Source of the DNA: Megaustenia siamemsis
Lineage: Eukaryota; Mollusca; Gastropoda; Stylommatophora; Ariophantidae
DNA: 64,000 nucleotides
Assembly: GCA_032433765.1 (NCBI GenBank)
Contig: JAVIAB010000124.1
Coordinates: 78,736,965 to 78,800,964 of the forward strand
Reading direction: 5' to 3'
Part shown: in pieces, positions 25,266 through 37,280 of the stretch
Layout of the letters: each line of letters opens with the position of its first letter
Numbering within the stretch: position 1 is the stretch's first letter
The notes under the pieces: model-generated
Database searches by the model: none
The model's input: only the letters and a program-made list of their open reading frames with translations
What the model was told of the DNA's origin: nothing
Position numbers and translations under genes: made by a program

Positions 25266-26604
25266 AAGTAGTCAGTGTGAGGTATTGACTGGGAAATAGG
25301 GAAATAAAGCAATCTAAGTTCACAGAAACTAGGGATTGTGAGGTATTGACTGGGAAATAGGGAAATAAAGCAATCTAAGTTCACAGAAACTAGGAATTGT
25401 GAGGTATTTACTGGGAAATAGGGAACTAAGGCAATATAAGTTCACAGTAACTAGGGATTGTGAGATATTGACTGGGAAATAGGGAAATAAGGCAATATAA
25501 GTTCACAGAAACTAGGGATTGTGAGGTATTGACTGGGAAATAGGGAAATAAGGCAATATAAGTTCACAGAAACTAGGGATTGTGAGGTATTGACTGGGAA
25601 ATAGGGAAATAAGGCAATATAAGTTCACAGAAACTAGGGATTGTGAGGTATTGACTGGGAAATAGGGAAATAAGGCAATCTAAGTTCACAGAAACTAGGG
25701 ATTGTGAGGTATTGACTGGGAAATAGGGAAATAAGGCAATATAAATTCACAGAAACTAAGGATTGTGATGTATTGACTGGGAAATAGGGAAATAAAGCAA
25801 TCTAAGTTCACAGAAACTAGGGATTGTGAGGTATTGACTGGGAAATAGGGAAATAAAGCAATCTAAGTTCACAGAAACTAGGGATTGTGAGGTATTGACT
25901 GGGAAATAGGGAAATAAAGCAATCTAAGTTCACAGAAACTAGGAATTGTGAGGTATTTACTGGGAAATAGGGAACTAAGGCAATATAAGTTCACAGTAAC
26001 TAGGGATTGTGAGATATTGACTGGGAAATAGGGAAATAAGGCAATATAAGTTCACAGAAACTAGGGATTGTGAGGTATTGACTGGGAAATAGGGAAATAA
26101 GGCAATATAAGTTCACAGAAACTAGGGATTGTGAGGTATTGACTGGGAAATAGGGAAATAAGGCAATATAAGTTCACAGAAACTAGGGATTGTGAGGTAT
26201 TGACTGGGAAATAGGGAAATAAGGCAATCTAAGTTCACAGAAACTAGGGATTGTGAGGTATTGACTGGGAAATAGGGAAATAAGGCAATATAAGTTCACA
26301 GAAACTAAGGATTGTGATGTATTGACTGGGAAATAGGGAACTAAGGCAATCTAAGTTCACAGAAACTAGGGATTGTGAGATATTGACTGGGAAATAGGGA
26401 AATAAGGCAATAATTTCACAGAAACTAGGGATAGTGAGATATTGACTGGTAAATAGGGAAATAAGGCAATATAAGTTCACAGAACCTAGGGATTGTGAGA
26501 TATTGACTGGGAAATAGGGAACTAAGGCAATCTAAGTTCACAGAAACTAGGGATTGTGAGATATTGACTGGGAAATAGGGAACTAAGGCAATCTAAGTTC
26601 ACAG
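25266..26604 (+). repeat. 61-bp satellite array, about 22 copies
   Basis: Unit contains GGGATTGTGAGGTATTGACT, GGGAAATAGGGAAATAAGGC and AATATAAGTTCACAGAAACT plus A. A distinctive variant (GGAATTGTGAGGTATTTACT) occurs at 25392 and again at 25941, 549 bp apart, or nine units, with neighbouring variants in the same order: a higher-order duplication. SINE-A is inserted at its right end, after which one degenerate unit resumes (26777-26850). Confidence 0.96.
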
Positions 26605-26776
26605 AAGCTTTAAATGGGTACTGGCTTTTTTCTGGGAAAGTAAAGCGGCACTGTTGTAATACCTACCACATTGCCCCAAAAATCATGTGCCGAAGGTCTA
26701 TAAAAATTATGGCCACTAACACCATATTCCTTATACGCCACATGGCGTGACGGGGCTCTTTACTTACTTTCTACTT
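26605..26776 (+). mobile_element. SINE-A copy, 5' truncated, inside the 61-bp array
   Basis: Only the 3' two thirds are present (from TTTAAATGGGTACTGG on). Flanked by TAAGTTCACAG at 26594-26604 and 26777-26787. The flanking repeat is also part of the satellite unit, so it fits an 11-bp target-site duplication, but array periodicity could contribute. Confidence 0.88.
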
Positions 26777-26850
26777 TAAGTTCACAGCAACAAGGAACTA
26801 GCTGATTGTGAGGTATTGACAGAGAAAACATGAAATAAGACAATCTAAGG

Positions 26851-27264
26851 TCCCAGTTTTTCTTCCAGTGAATTTTCAATTTGCTGTTCTAGAGAAGATC
26901 TCATATACTAAAGGCTAGAGAAATGGGACTGAAATGTATAAGAAATCGCAGAGGCGGAAGGGCTACTACAATACTAAAAGGAATATAAGGATCTTCATGT
27001 CTAGGTCACTGGACTCAGATCTAACGAAACAAGACTACATTATGTTGTTATAATGAATGTAATGACTTCATGTCAGTTGCATGATCACAATATTTCAAAT
27101 TGTTTAAATGGGAAATAAAACATAGCACGAACTAGTACACAAAGTTACATCTGGCTATACAAAGCACGCAGCAAACGTACACAATTTAGATTGTTTAACT
27201 CCTGTGATACCAAGTGCTAACATATGTATGGGAAAACTGGAAGTCCACATGAACTTCAGGTGGG
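26851..27264. other. Stretch without a supported gene
   Basis: AT-rich interval between the satellite and the LINE remnant. No ORF of note. Confidence 0.35.
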
Positions 27265-27911
27265 AAAATAAATACCTTTGAAAACAAATGCCTTCGTAGG
27301 ATCTCCAACATAAGTTTGAAAGAATACATTTCAAAGAAACTGATAATTGATGAATGTAAATATGAATATGTGTCGAGCTATATAAGAAGGGGGAGCCGCG
27401 ATAGCTCAGTGGTTAGTGAACTGGATTACAAAGTACAAGGGGTAGGGTTCGATCCCAACTGACGGCTTTCGGGTTCACCCAGCCTTAAATGGGTACCGGA
27501 TTTTTTCTGGGAAGGTAAAGCAGCACGGGCGTAATACCGACCACATTACCCCAAAAATCATGTGCTGAAGGTCTGTAAAATATAGGGTCACTAACACCAT
27601 ATTCCCTATACGCCACTTGGCGTGACGGGGGTACTTTACTTTTTTATAAGAAGGCTCGTTAGAAATACATCGGTCATGTGCTCATAATGAATGAAGAAAG
27701 ACGACCCCTATAGGCATTCATGTGTAAACCATCATGTCAAAGAAAACAAGGAAGACCAAGAGAAACCTTACGCAAAACAATTATTTGGGAAGGCTCAAAC
27801 ATCCGACTCAGAAACAACCAAAATTTACGAGAACGAGCAGCAAATTGCCAGTCGTGGAGAACTATGAGTTCTGACCTATGCGCTGTCATCGACCGAGAGG
27901 GAAATAAATGA
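27265..27911 (+). pseudogene. LINE C-terminal remnant, family H, split by SINE-A
   Basis: Before the SINE the frame reads FENKCLRRISNISLKEYISK and YEYVSSYIRR; after it, KYIGHVLIMNEERRPL, then RKQGRPRETLRKTIIWEGSN and SWRTMSSDLCAVIDREGNK with a natural stop at 27909-27911. Motif order (CLRRI, GHV, GRPRETLRK, W..M..DLCA) is that of LINE reverse transcriptase C-termini. If the SINE and one duplication copy are removed, the two halves join within the same protein region. RT core absent. Confidence 0.8.
27391..27644 (+). mobile_element. SINE-A copy inside LINE family H
   Basis: Full-length: GGGAGCCGCGATAGCTCAGT at the 5' end, box B GGTTCGATCCC, T-rich end. Flanked by TATAAGAAGG at 27381-27390 and 27645-27654, a perfect 10-bp target-site duplication. 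Confidence 0.95.
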
Positions 27912-28334
27912 ACGTTTGTACATCTTTAAAGATGGATGTTTTGATTTCTATTTTTAAAAAAACAACAGCACTGAATTGTTACTGTCTTTGTGTGTGCGTC
28001 AGGAGACTGTTGTGGTGTTTGTTAGAGGGAAATAAGATTTATTTGCTCTGAGTTTAGTTACGGAACTACCATTTGTTCAAATATTGAATGCGACAAGAAA
28101 TAAGAAAATTAAGAGGCAATATTAGGACCTAGGGTTATACCAATGTTAGATCACATTAACAAGCAACAAATGAAATAGTCTGTACATGAAACATGATCAC
28201 TACCAGACAGTATCCCCAGAGAGCATTAACTCTCAGAATCAACGGAGCAAAAGGGGAAGGGCAGACTTAGAAGACCATGTTCTTCCGTTTCCAAGATGAG
28301 AGTCTGGACGTCCTACTCTGATTGAGTCCTGATC

Positions 28335-28376
<42 letters not shown>

Positions 28377-28640
28377 CCATGGATTCGGGAAAAAAATAAT
28401 TCTTCAGGATGAACAGAATGCAGGAGACAGACACAAAAGAGCATTGAACCATATACTTCTTGTTCTCTCGACGCTGAAAAGTATCAGGGGCGGAGATAAG
28501 CGAATGAAGTAGTGTTATTTTGCCACTTATTGTGAAATAAAAATACCGGTTTTCTAACTTTTCTTGACCTTTCATCGAATGTTTAGCGTTTGTCCGTTAG
28601 TTTGAGTCACTTACAGTTTGTTGTGCTTTGTTAGCTTCGA
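27912..28640. other. Stretch with an AG microsatellite and a short dispersed repeat
   Basis: An (AG)n run lies at about 28335-28372. Just before it, 28297-28335 (GAGTCTGGACGTCCTACTCT) resembles 14248-14290, which also leads into AG-rich sequence. At 28470 a piece reads TCGACGCTGAAAAG, similar to the family A LINE end, but too short to call. No gene. Confidence 0.4.
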
Positions 28641-28641
28641 G

Positions 28642-29117
28642 GAATTGATACAGCATGTGTGGATGAACGATTACTGCACGTGAGGGTGAACTGATACAGC
28701 ATGTGTGGATGAACGATTACTGCACGTGAGGGTGAACTGATACAGCATGTGTGGATGAACGATTACTGCCTGTGAGGGTGAACTGATACAGCATGTGTGG
28801 ATGAACGATTACTGCCCGTGAGGGTGAACTGATATTGCATGTGAGGGTGAACTGATATTACATGTGTGGATGAACTGATATTACATGTGAGGGTGAATTG
28901 ATATTGCATGTGAGGGTGAACTGATATTACATGTGAGGGTGAACTGATATTGCACGTGGGAGTGAACTAATATTGCATGTGGGGAGGAACTGACATTGCA
29001 TGTGAGGGTGAACTGATATTACATGTGAGGGTGAACTGATATTACATGTGAGGGTGAACTGATATTACATGTGAGGGTGAACTGATATTACATGTGAGGA
29101 TGAATTGATTTTGCATA
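28642..29117 (+). repeat. 23-bp minisatellite with 46-bp dimer at its left end
   Basis: Unit TGAACTGATATTACATGTGA plus GGG. The first four periods are 46 bp (a diverged pair of 23-bp units, GATACAGCATGTGTGGATGA / ACGATTACTGCACGTGAGGG), the rest 23 bp. The array resumes at 29431-29510 after a SINE-B insertion. Confidence 0.93.
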
Positions 29118-29430
29118 AAGGTAAAGGTAAAGATAAAGTACGAGACTTGAATCAGCGTCTTAGCACGCGAGTTTTCACCCATATGTGCTAGGCCGCCAAT
29201 CCATACATGTTCGAAGACTTCTGGATAGTGTCGCTTGAAGCATCTAAACTAACGATGCGAGGCGGCATTCCTCACCTTCTCAGAGTACCACTCTGGTATC
29301 CATTTCTGCCAGCGGCTGGTTCGACCGCGTTCCAACCACGAGTACATTTCACACTGCTTCCATCGTAAATTGAACACAGGTTGTCCGAACGTCAGTAGCC
29401 CAGTCGGTGGTTTTCCCAATTAGGCTACCG
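29118..29430 (-). mobile_element. SINE-B copy inside the 23-bp array
   Basis: Reverse complement of the SINE at 20713-21044, from the AAAGGTAAAGG tail (29118) to AGGCTACCG (29430). It is slightly 5' truncated. The satellite continues on both sides, so the insertion postdates the array; an exact duplication is masked by the array's own periodicity. Confidence 0.9.
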
Positions 29431-30010
29431 ACTGATATTGCATGTGAGAGTGAAGTTATATTTCATGTGATGGTGAACTGATATTATTGCATGTGAAGAT
29501 GTAGTGATATTGCATTCGAGTTAAATCCAATGTTAATGTAAACATCTGAACTTCGAATTCATGTTTCTGTCTGTTCCTGATTTATATTTCGAAAGTTACC
29601 CCATTCTTGCAGATCGTGATAACATATTATTATTTGCCTGTCGATTATACTCAAAGTTTCGGTTCAGTGCGGAGAGCAATCAAATGAGCATGGATTGACG
29701 TGCAATGCTGACGTTTCTGAAAGTAAAATTAGTTGATTTATGAAAGTCAAAGTCGCCGCTCGCAAAACATCAGCCTCGTTTCGGAATGATCTAGACGAGG
29801 CGGCAGACAAGTTATTGCATAATCGGTCACTTGACAGCAGACGATGTTTGGAGTTCTGTCCAGGTTCCTAGTTCCTGGGAGGGAACGAATAATAGTAATA
29901 ATAATATGAAGGCAGTCTTTGGGGAAAGTGAAGGACTGGACGGTTAAGGGATTGCCGTCATGATTCTGGACACAGGTGAATAAGTGAAGATGTGTGCGAT
30001 GGTTTAGATA
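29431..30010. other. End of the 23-bp array, then unique DNA
   Basis: 29431-29515 holds a few diverged 23-bp units. The rest has no ORF of note on the plus strand; minus-strand ORFs reaching here come from the neighbouring 11-bp array. Confidence 0.5.
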
Positions 30011-30029
30011 GGTCAAGCCATTCGATACA

Positions 30030-30980
30030 TTGGGGAAATAATGGAGAAACAATGGAGAGAAAATGTAGAAAAAATAGAGAAACAATGAAGAAACCATAGA
30101 GAAACTTTGAAGAAGCAATAGAGAAACAATGGGGAAACAATAGAGAAACAATAGAGAAACAATAGAGAAACAATAGAGAAACAATGGAGAAACAATAGAG
30201 AAACAATGGAGAAATAATGGAGAAACAATAGAGAAACAGTGAAGAATCAATAGAGAAACAATGAAGAAATAATGGAGAAACAATGAAAAAACTATAGAGA
30301 AACAATTAAGAAGCAATAGAGAAACAATGAAGAAACAATGAAGAAACGATAGAGAAACAATGAAGAAACAATGAAGAAACGATAGAGAAACAATGAAGAA
30401 TCAATTGAGAAACAATGGAGAAACGATAGAGAAACAATAGAGAAACAATGGAGAAACAATAAGGAAACAATGGTGAAACGATAGAGAAACAATGAAGAAT
30501 CAATAGAGAAACAATGGAGAAACGATAGAGAAACAATAGAGAAACAATGGAGAAACAATAGAGAAACAATGGAGAAACAATAGAGAAACAATGAAGAAAC
30601 GATAGAGAAACAATGAAGGATCAATAGAGAAACAACGGAGAAACGATAAAGAAACAATAGAGAAACAATAGAGAAACGATAGAGAAACAATGAAGAATCA
30701 ATAGAGAAACAATAGAGAAACGATAGAGAAACAATAGAGAAACAATAGAAAAACAATGAAGAATCAATAGAGAAACAATTAAGAATCAATAGAGAAAAAA
30801 ATGAAAAAACAATAGAGAAACAATGAAGAATCAATAGAGAAAAAAATGAAAAAAACAATAGAGAAACAATGAAGAATCAATAGAGAAACAATGAAGAAAC
30901 AATGGAGAAACAATGAAGAAACAATAGAGGAATAATAGAGAAACAATGAAGAAAAAATGGAGAAACAATGGAGAAACATC
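30030..30980. repeat. 11-bp minisatellite (GAAACAATAGA)n
   Basis: About 950 bp of an 11-bp period with variants GAAACAATGGA, GAAACAATGAA and GAATCAATAGA. On the minus strand, 33 bp gives an 11-residue FSIVSLLFLYC-like period without stops, which explains ORFs of 189, 188 and 115 codons that look like membrane proteins but are artefacts. Confidence 0.95.
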
Positions 30981-32854
30981 TCTTAATAAATGCATTTTGA
31001 GGAGAAAGTGTCGGACGGTGAATTATTTAACACTTTCCCTGTAAAAATTGAGATATTGTTGAGGTAGCTAGATGGTGACCAACCCTGTGAGAGCCACCAA
31101 TCACAAACAAGGTCCATCCACCATAGATCATTAGAAGTCATATATTGGTTTCATGTGGCGTCAGAGCCGTAAACGGACAATATAGCAGGAGATTGCAAGC
31201 GTGGGACATCGACAGCCCAGCGTTGTCAGATATAGCAGCTCATGGCCACTAGGTATCTCTTTCAAAGACAATATACGAGATTGTCCTATTTGGAACATTG
31301 AATGTGACTCTAATTCTTCTTACGCACACGCACCCACTCACACCCGTACACTCGGTGAGAACCGGCATTGGTGGGGCGGGTGGCCGTTTATGTGATCGTT
31401 TTCGTGAACATCCCCGCAATATCTCACTTATTTCCAGTAATTTTGTTAGCCCCATTTTGCTTCCCTGACCAATCTTGCGCTGATGACATCCAAGTTGTTG
31501 CCAGTGTATCATGTTTCTCAGATGAATGCGGTCGGTTTGCTTTGGAGAACTGCCTCGGATTCGATTTTGTTTTGTAGAACCCACGTGTGATTAATTTTTT
31601 TTACATAACAAGATATAAACATCATATTAATTTCTTTACATTTTATTTGCACGCTTCAGGTGTATTTTCTATAAATAACTTAAAACCCCGTTTCTTTCAT
31701 TTTTTGTTGCTTTATAACATCACATTTTGTGATTGCTTTCAAGATGATGTCTGATGACTCAGGTCACTGTTTGAATTTTTTCTGATTTTTAGTGATTTGT
31801 TTTCTGTTTTTTGTTGTTGTGTTTTTTTTTACTCAGTTAAAGATCAATAGTAGAGGTACTGCGGTAAATCTGATATGCAGGGAATGAGTTGAATACAGTG
31901 TATTGCCTATTGCAGCTACGTTCTTCTAAATTATATTTCATTCCTTATGCTTGCTAGTTTTAGTTATTTTATATTTTATAATATAATTTTATATTTCTTT
32001 ACATTTTATTACTCTTCTTGTATGCCCATTTGGTTTGGTTGCTACTGTTCATTACCAAATTTTTATATTTTACTTTCTTTCCACTTGTAAAGAGTCTTGA
32101 CTACACGTTGTCTTCTGTCTATTGCTTTAGTATCAAAACATCAGCATCGCAAAGTAAAATATTATAAATATATCACGTGACCCCTCAGTTCTCTTGTAGC
32201 TTTTACCTACTATCGTCAAGTTGTCTAAAATAATCTACTCAAATAAATGATACTTCAACTGGAGAGCTAAAAGAGTTACGTTTTATTTTGTGACACATCT
32301 TTATTATTACCAACTACAATACACCTCGTGACAATTGCTCTGGACATGCGTCCATTCATATTAGAACTGCTCTAAGATATGGGCGGATTAAATGTTATTC
32401 ATTATTTTATAATTTTCATTTATTTTTTCTGACATTACATGAAGAAATGCGGTGTGCTTCTTGGATTTAATGTTCTGTTCATGCCCGTTGTGGTTGTTTA
32501 ACTTCTGACAGGATGGTGGATGGTGGAAATTCTCGTTGTTAAGTGGGTATTTAGCTTCTTTTCATTTGAGATAGACCTATCGGTGATAGGTCATTGTTTT
32601 TCACTTTCGCTCCTGGCAGACGAGAATGTCCATCCCGAATTGTACAAAGTCTGTGACGGTGGATGGGGCGGAAGAGTCAGCAATGATCAATGGCCCAGAA
32701 AGCAAAAAAGCAATGTGTGTGGTACACAAGAGGCATATTCAGGACACGAAAGACGAATATGGTAGACCACCGTGAAAGAAGCTGGAGCCTCATCACGTAC
32801 TATTCCAGAGAAAGCCATGGAGAGGAATTCGAACTTATGTCGCAGAACTCAAAC
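30981..32854. other. Long stretch without a supported gene
   Basis: AT-rich. ORFs at 31201-31395, 31249-31584 (minus), 31368-31577 and 32520-32765 have no recognisable motif and overlap one another. No RNA gene or repeat is recognised. Confidence 0.45.
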
Positions 32855-33085
32855 AAGGCAAATGCGATTTTGGGCCATGTTAGAAGACACAACAGCCTAC
32901 TAAAAGTAATCTTGGTGGGGAAAATACAAGGTAAAAGAGACAGAGGCAGACCTAGACTAACATGGACGAGTAGCATCAAAAGATGGACAAGTCAGCCTGT
33001 GACAACCTGCACCATTAAATCAAGAGACAGAGTAGAATGGCGCTCCATGGTAGTTAACCTTCGTTGCGCAGAAGGCACTCGGTGA
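32855..33085 (+). pseudogene. LINE family D, 3' end only
   Basis: Encodes ILGHVRRHNSLLKVILVGKI then QGKRDRGRPRLTWTSSIKRW and RDRVEWRSMVVNLRCAEGTR with a stop at 33083-33085. It closely matches the end of the LINE at 53700-55218. Directly followed by a family A tail. Confidence 0.88.
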
Positions 33086-33094
33086 TTAATGCAT

Positions 33095-33330
33095 GAGGGA
33101 ACAACAGATAAAATTGTTTGGTCACGTGATCAGGCAGAAAGACCAAGCCTTTGATGAAGGTTGGTAGAACACCAGAACAAAGGATCGACCAGGAAATAGA
33201 TTGATAGAGGCAATATAAAAAAGAGTAAGAAACAGCATAGGCCAAGAGAGGAGCAAAAGACCGTACATTATGTCTCCTTTCAACGCTGAAAGACAAATGG
33301 GGAAGGAAAGAAAAAGAGGATTATATCTTA
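33095..33330 (+). pseudogene. LINE family A, 3' end only
   Basis: Reads QQIKLFGHVIRQKDQAF, then after frame changes SKRPYIMSPFNAERQMGKER and a GAAAGAAAAAGAGG tail. Same end signature (ACGCTGAAAGACAAATGGGG) as 3515-3545. It abuts the family D end within about 10 bp, so one LINE end lies next to another. Confidence 0.8.
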
Positions 33331-33645
33331 TAGTAGCTAAACGCCATTTCTTCAACTATTTGTAGCAGAAAATATAATTTCACACGCTCTTTTCTCATCT
33401 GACGTTAAACAGCCTAGGTGATCTCTCACAACAAAGTGAGCAATCATTGATCGTAATCCAGTTCCCATTCAATGCATTATGTCTGCCTGTCTTTTCATCA
33501 AAGTTCATTTTTTACCGTGTCTAACATGACGCTATAGCTGAGTTGATTTTTTTAAACATTGTATTGAAAATGGTTATAGTCAACTTAATCTTTCTAAGGC
33601 TTTATGGAGAGGCTGTTGTATTCGTGCATATATTAATAAGCACTT
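33331..33645. other. Short stretch without a supported gene
   Basis: AT-rich DNA up to the TTTC run. Nothing recognisable. Confidence 0.35.
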
Positions 33646-33855
<210 letters not shown>

Positions 33856-34164
33856 TTTCTTACATGCGCCCCGTCATTTCCAATTTTTCTGTTATATTTT
33901 CTGTTATATTTTCTGTTATGTTATTGTATAGTACGGTTTCATTTTGCTGTTAAGTAAAGTGTTACTTTATTCTACTGCGTAGTAAAGTGTTCATTTAATT
34001 CATAGTGTAGTAAAATGTGATTTTATTATATTGTGTAACAAAGAGTAATTTTATTTTGTTTGATAGAAAACTGATGTTTCATTTTTGCTGTGTAGTGCCA
34101 CCTCGTCATATAGTAAAGTAAAAACAAACAATTTTCCTAAGGACTATTGTTTATTTTATAGCAT
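33856..34164. other. AT-rich interval with short imperfect repeats
   Basis: Contains three TTTTCTGTTATAT-like units near 33890-33920 and loose repeats of GTGTAGTAAAGTGT. No gene. Confidence 0.4.
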
Positions 34165-35360
34165 GGAATAACCCGAGGAAGGTAGACATCCTATCTCATT
34201 ACACAGAGACCAGAGGAGAGTAGACATCATATCTCACTACCCAGTGACCCAAGGAGGGTAGACATCATATCTCACTACACGGTGACCCAAGGAGGGTAGA
34301 CATCATATCTCACTACACAGTGACCCAAGGAAGGTAGACATCCTATCTCACTACACAGTGACCCAAGGAAGGTAGACATCATATCTCACTACACAGTGAC
34401 CCAAGGAAGGTAGACATCCTATCTCATTACACAGAGACCAGAGGAGAGTAGACATCATATCTCACTACACGGTGACCCAAGGAGGGTATACATCATATCT
34501 CACTACACAGAGACCCGAGGAAGGTAGACATCATATCTCACTACACAGTGACCCAAGGAAGGTAGACATAATATCTCACTACACAGTGATCCAGGGAGGG
34601 TAAACATCATATCTCACTACACAGTGACCCAAGGAGTGTAGACATCCTCTCTCACTACACAGTGACCCAAGGATGGTAGACATAATATCTCACTACACAG
34701 TGATCCAGGGAGGGTAGACATCATATCTCACTACACAGTGACCCAAGGAGGGTAGACATCATATCTCACTACACAGTGACCCAAGGATGGTAGACATCAT
34801 ATATTACTACACAGTGACCCAAGGAGGGTAGACATCATATCTCACTACACAGTGACCCAAGGAGGGTAGACATCATATCTCACTACACAGTGACCCAAGG
34901 ATGGTAGACATCATATCTCACTACACAGTGACCCAAGGAGGGTAGACATCATATCTCACTACACAGTGACCCAAGGATGGTAGACATCATATCTCACTAC
35001 ACAGTGATCCAGGGAGGGTAGACATCATATCTCACTACACAGTGACCCAAGGATGGTAGACATCATATCTCACTACACAGTGACCCAAGGATGGTAGACA
35101 TCATATATTACTACACAGTGACCCAAGGAGGGTAGACATCATATCTCACTACACAGTGACCCAAGGAGGGTAGACATCATATCTCACTACACAGTGACCC
35201 AAGGATGGTAGACATCATATCTCACTACACAGTGATCCAGGGAGGGTAGACATCATATCTCACTACACAGTGACCCAAGGATGGTAGACATCATATCTTA
35301 CTACACAGTGACCCAAGGAGGGTAGACATCATATCTCACTACACAGTTACCCAAGGAGGG
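34165..35360 (+). repeat. 38-bp minisatellite, about 31 copies (dispersed family, locus 1)
   Basis: Unit ACCCAAGGAGGGTAGACATC plus ATATCTCACTACACAGTG. Leftmost units read CTCATTACACAGAGACCAGA, closer to the arrays at 38168-40490 (in reverse complement) and 61675-61875. Blocks of variant units repeat, for example the pair with CATATATTACTACAC at 34799 and 35102. Confidence 0.96.
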
Positions 35361-35870
35361 TCAAGCTGCAAAGAATTCACGTATTCGAAGAGAAATTTCT
35401 CACCTCTAGTGGCAAGATTTGAACCAAAACCTCTTTTGTCGAGATGTCGACGTCTTACCTCTGGATCACACAAACTTCCATATTTGCCTTTAAAAAATAC
35501 ATTTATTTCTCTTAGAAAATATGCATTCTTCTCATGACAATGAACATGTTTACTGCACGCAACAGATGCACTGTCTATGTCATTTATTGACATTTATAAT
35601 TATATTTAAACTGTCAACAACCGGTTCGACTTTTCTTCTGAATTACTGATCTTAGTTCTTCAACGGTCGGGACATGTAACAAGTAAGAGATGCGTCACCT
35701 TCTTACTAGAATACGTTTGACATTTCTCAAACACAAATCTACCTTCTCCAAAATAAAGCATTCTCTTTCCTCATTACAGAGTCTTTTTCTCTTTCTCAAC
35801 AAAAGGTCTTTAGTTAGACATATTGCTCTACTCGGTGAGGTATTTTTGTTGCCCCTCACTAAGACAATGT
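35361..35870. other. Stretch without a supported gene
   Basis: AT-rich. A minus-strand ORF of 84 codons (35339-35593) starts inside the array and has no motif. Confidence 0.4.
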
Positions 35871-36184
35871 AAAGGTAAAGGTAAATTACGAGACTTGAAT
35901 CGGCGTCTAAGCGCTCCGGGTTTCACCCATATGTGCTCGGCCGCCTATCCATAAGTGTTAGGAGACTTCTGGACAGTGTTGCTTCAAGCATCTAAACTCA
36001 CGATGCGAGGCGGCATTCCTCACCTTCCCAGAGTAATACCCTGGTACCAATTTCTGTCAGCGGCTGGGTCGACCTCGGGGGTATTTGTTTTCCTAACCAC
36101 GTGTACAATTCACATTGATTCCAGCGGGTTATCCGAACGTCGGTAGCTAGTCGGGTGGTTTTCCCAACTAGGCCACCGAGGCCC
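35871..36184 (-). mobile_element. SINE-B copy, minus strand
   Basis: Reverse complement of the SINE at 20713-21044, complete from the GGGGCCTCGGTGGCCTAGTT head (36184) to the TTTACCTTTA tail (35871). Box A survives as TGGCCTAGTTGG. No clear target-site duplication was seen. Confidence 0.9.
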
Positions 36185-36399
36185 CAAGGCTTTGTATATT
36201 TTAATTATCACACTGAATAATGTACTTTTCTTTTGATTCAGCCATGTACTTTCTTGCTCAACCTTAAGAAACGCTTTTACATACTCGTTAAAGCACTTGT
36301 TTCTCCTTTCAGTAAGTATTCTCATCTCTTCAATAATATACCCCTCTTGTTCTCATCAATTTCCAATAATGTAATTTAATATTTGTAATGTAATTTCCA

Positions 36400-37267
36400 T
36401 AGTAAATTCCCAAGTTTCCATGTAAAATAACATAGAGGTAGAAAACAACAATGAGCTCCAACATCAATGAGCTACTATTCGCAGATGACCAATGCCTAAT
36501 ATATGAGGATGAAAACCTGCTACAACAGCATTTAACAGCTCTAGATAAAAGCTGCACAAACTACAGTATGAAAATTAACACAGCAAAAACAGAGGCTATA
36601 AGAATAAGCAAATTAAGACACCCATTAAACATCAAGATCAAAGATAAAGAAATAAAACAAGTAGATGAATTCAAGTATTTAGGCACAATGTTCACAGAAT
36701 AGGGAAAACTAGACAGAGAAATTGACATGAGAATACAAAAAGCAAATGCTGTCACATCCCAGCTTTCACCATTGTTAAGACATCCAAACATTTCTATGCC
36801 AGCTAAACAACAAATGATAAATAGAATCTTCATACCAACTTTGTGCTATGAAAGTCAAACATGGATCCTTACTAAATCACATTTAAGAAAGATCAATACA
36901 TGTGGGATGCGTTGCTTGAGAAAAGTAACAAACAACACAAGAAGAGATAGAATACCAAATGAAACCATAAGAAAAATAGTAGGAACAAAACCCTGCCAAG
37001 AATATATAGAACAACAAGAACTTAAATGGTTTGGCCACCTGGTCAGAATGAATCCTTACCAATCACCATCAAGGGCGTTCTTCTCGAGAATGCATGAAAA
37101 AGACCAAGAGGAAGACCCAGAAGAAGATGGATAGATGCAGTAACAGAGACATGTAACAACAAAGGAAAATCACTAATTCAGACAATTCGAGCAGCACAAG
37201 AACGACAAATGATATAAACAACGACACCTTTTAGGTATCAGTGAAAGAGAAAAGAGGAAAGAAGAAG
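36400..37267 (+). pseudogene. LINE reverse transcriptase fragment, family B, with 13-bp target duplication
   Basis: Frame 36451-36702 encodes INELLFADDQCLIYEDE (motif C, FADD intact), MKINTAKTEAIRISK and VDEFKYLGTMFTE, then an in-frame TAG. Frame continues to 37134 with RIQKANAVTSQLSPLLRHPN, FIPTLCYESQTWILTK, CLRKVTNNTRRDRIPNE and ELKWFGHLVRMNPY; a frameshift near 37095 then leads to RWIDAVTETCNN. Order and motifs are the distal half of a non-LTR RT. Motifs A and B are missing. AATGTAATTTCCA flanks it at 36387-36399 and 37268-37280, a 13-bp target-site duplication, so the 5' truncation happened at insertion. It resembles family A but is clearly diverged. Confidence 0.92.
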
Positions 37268-37280
37268 AATGTAATTTCCA

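Noticed and set aside
29747..30979. Apparent multi-pass membrane protein, FSIVSLLFLYC repeats
   Set aside because: 11-bp satellite; hydrophobicity follows from T-rich codons on the minus strand.
31249..31584. 111-aa minus-strand ORF
   Set aside because: Overlaps plus-strand ORFs of similar length, no motif.
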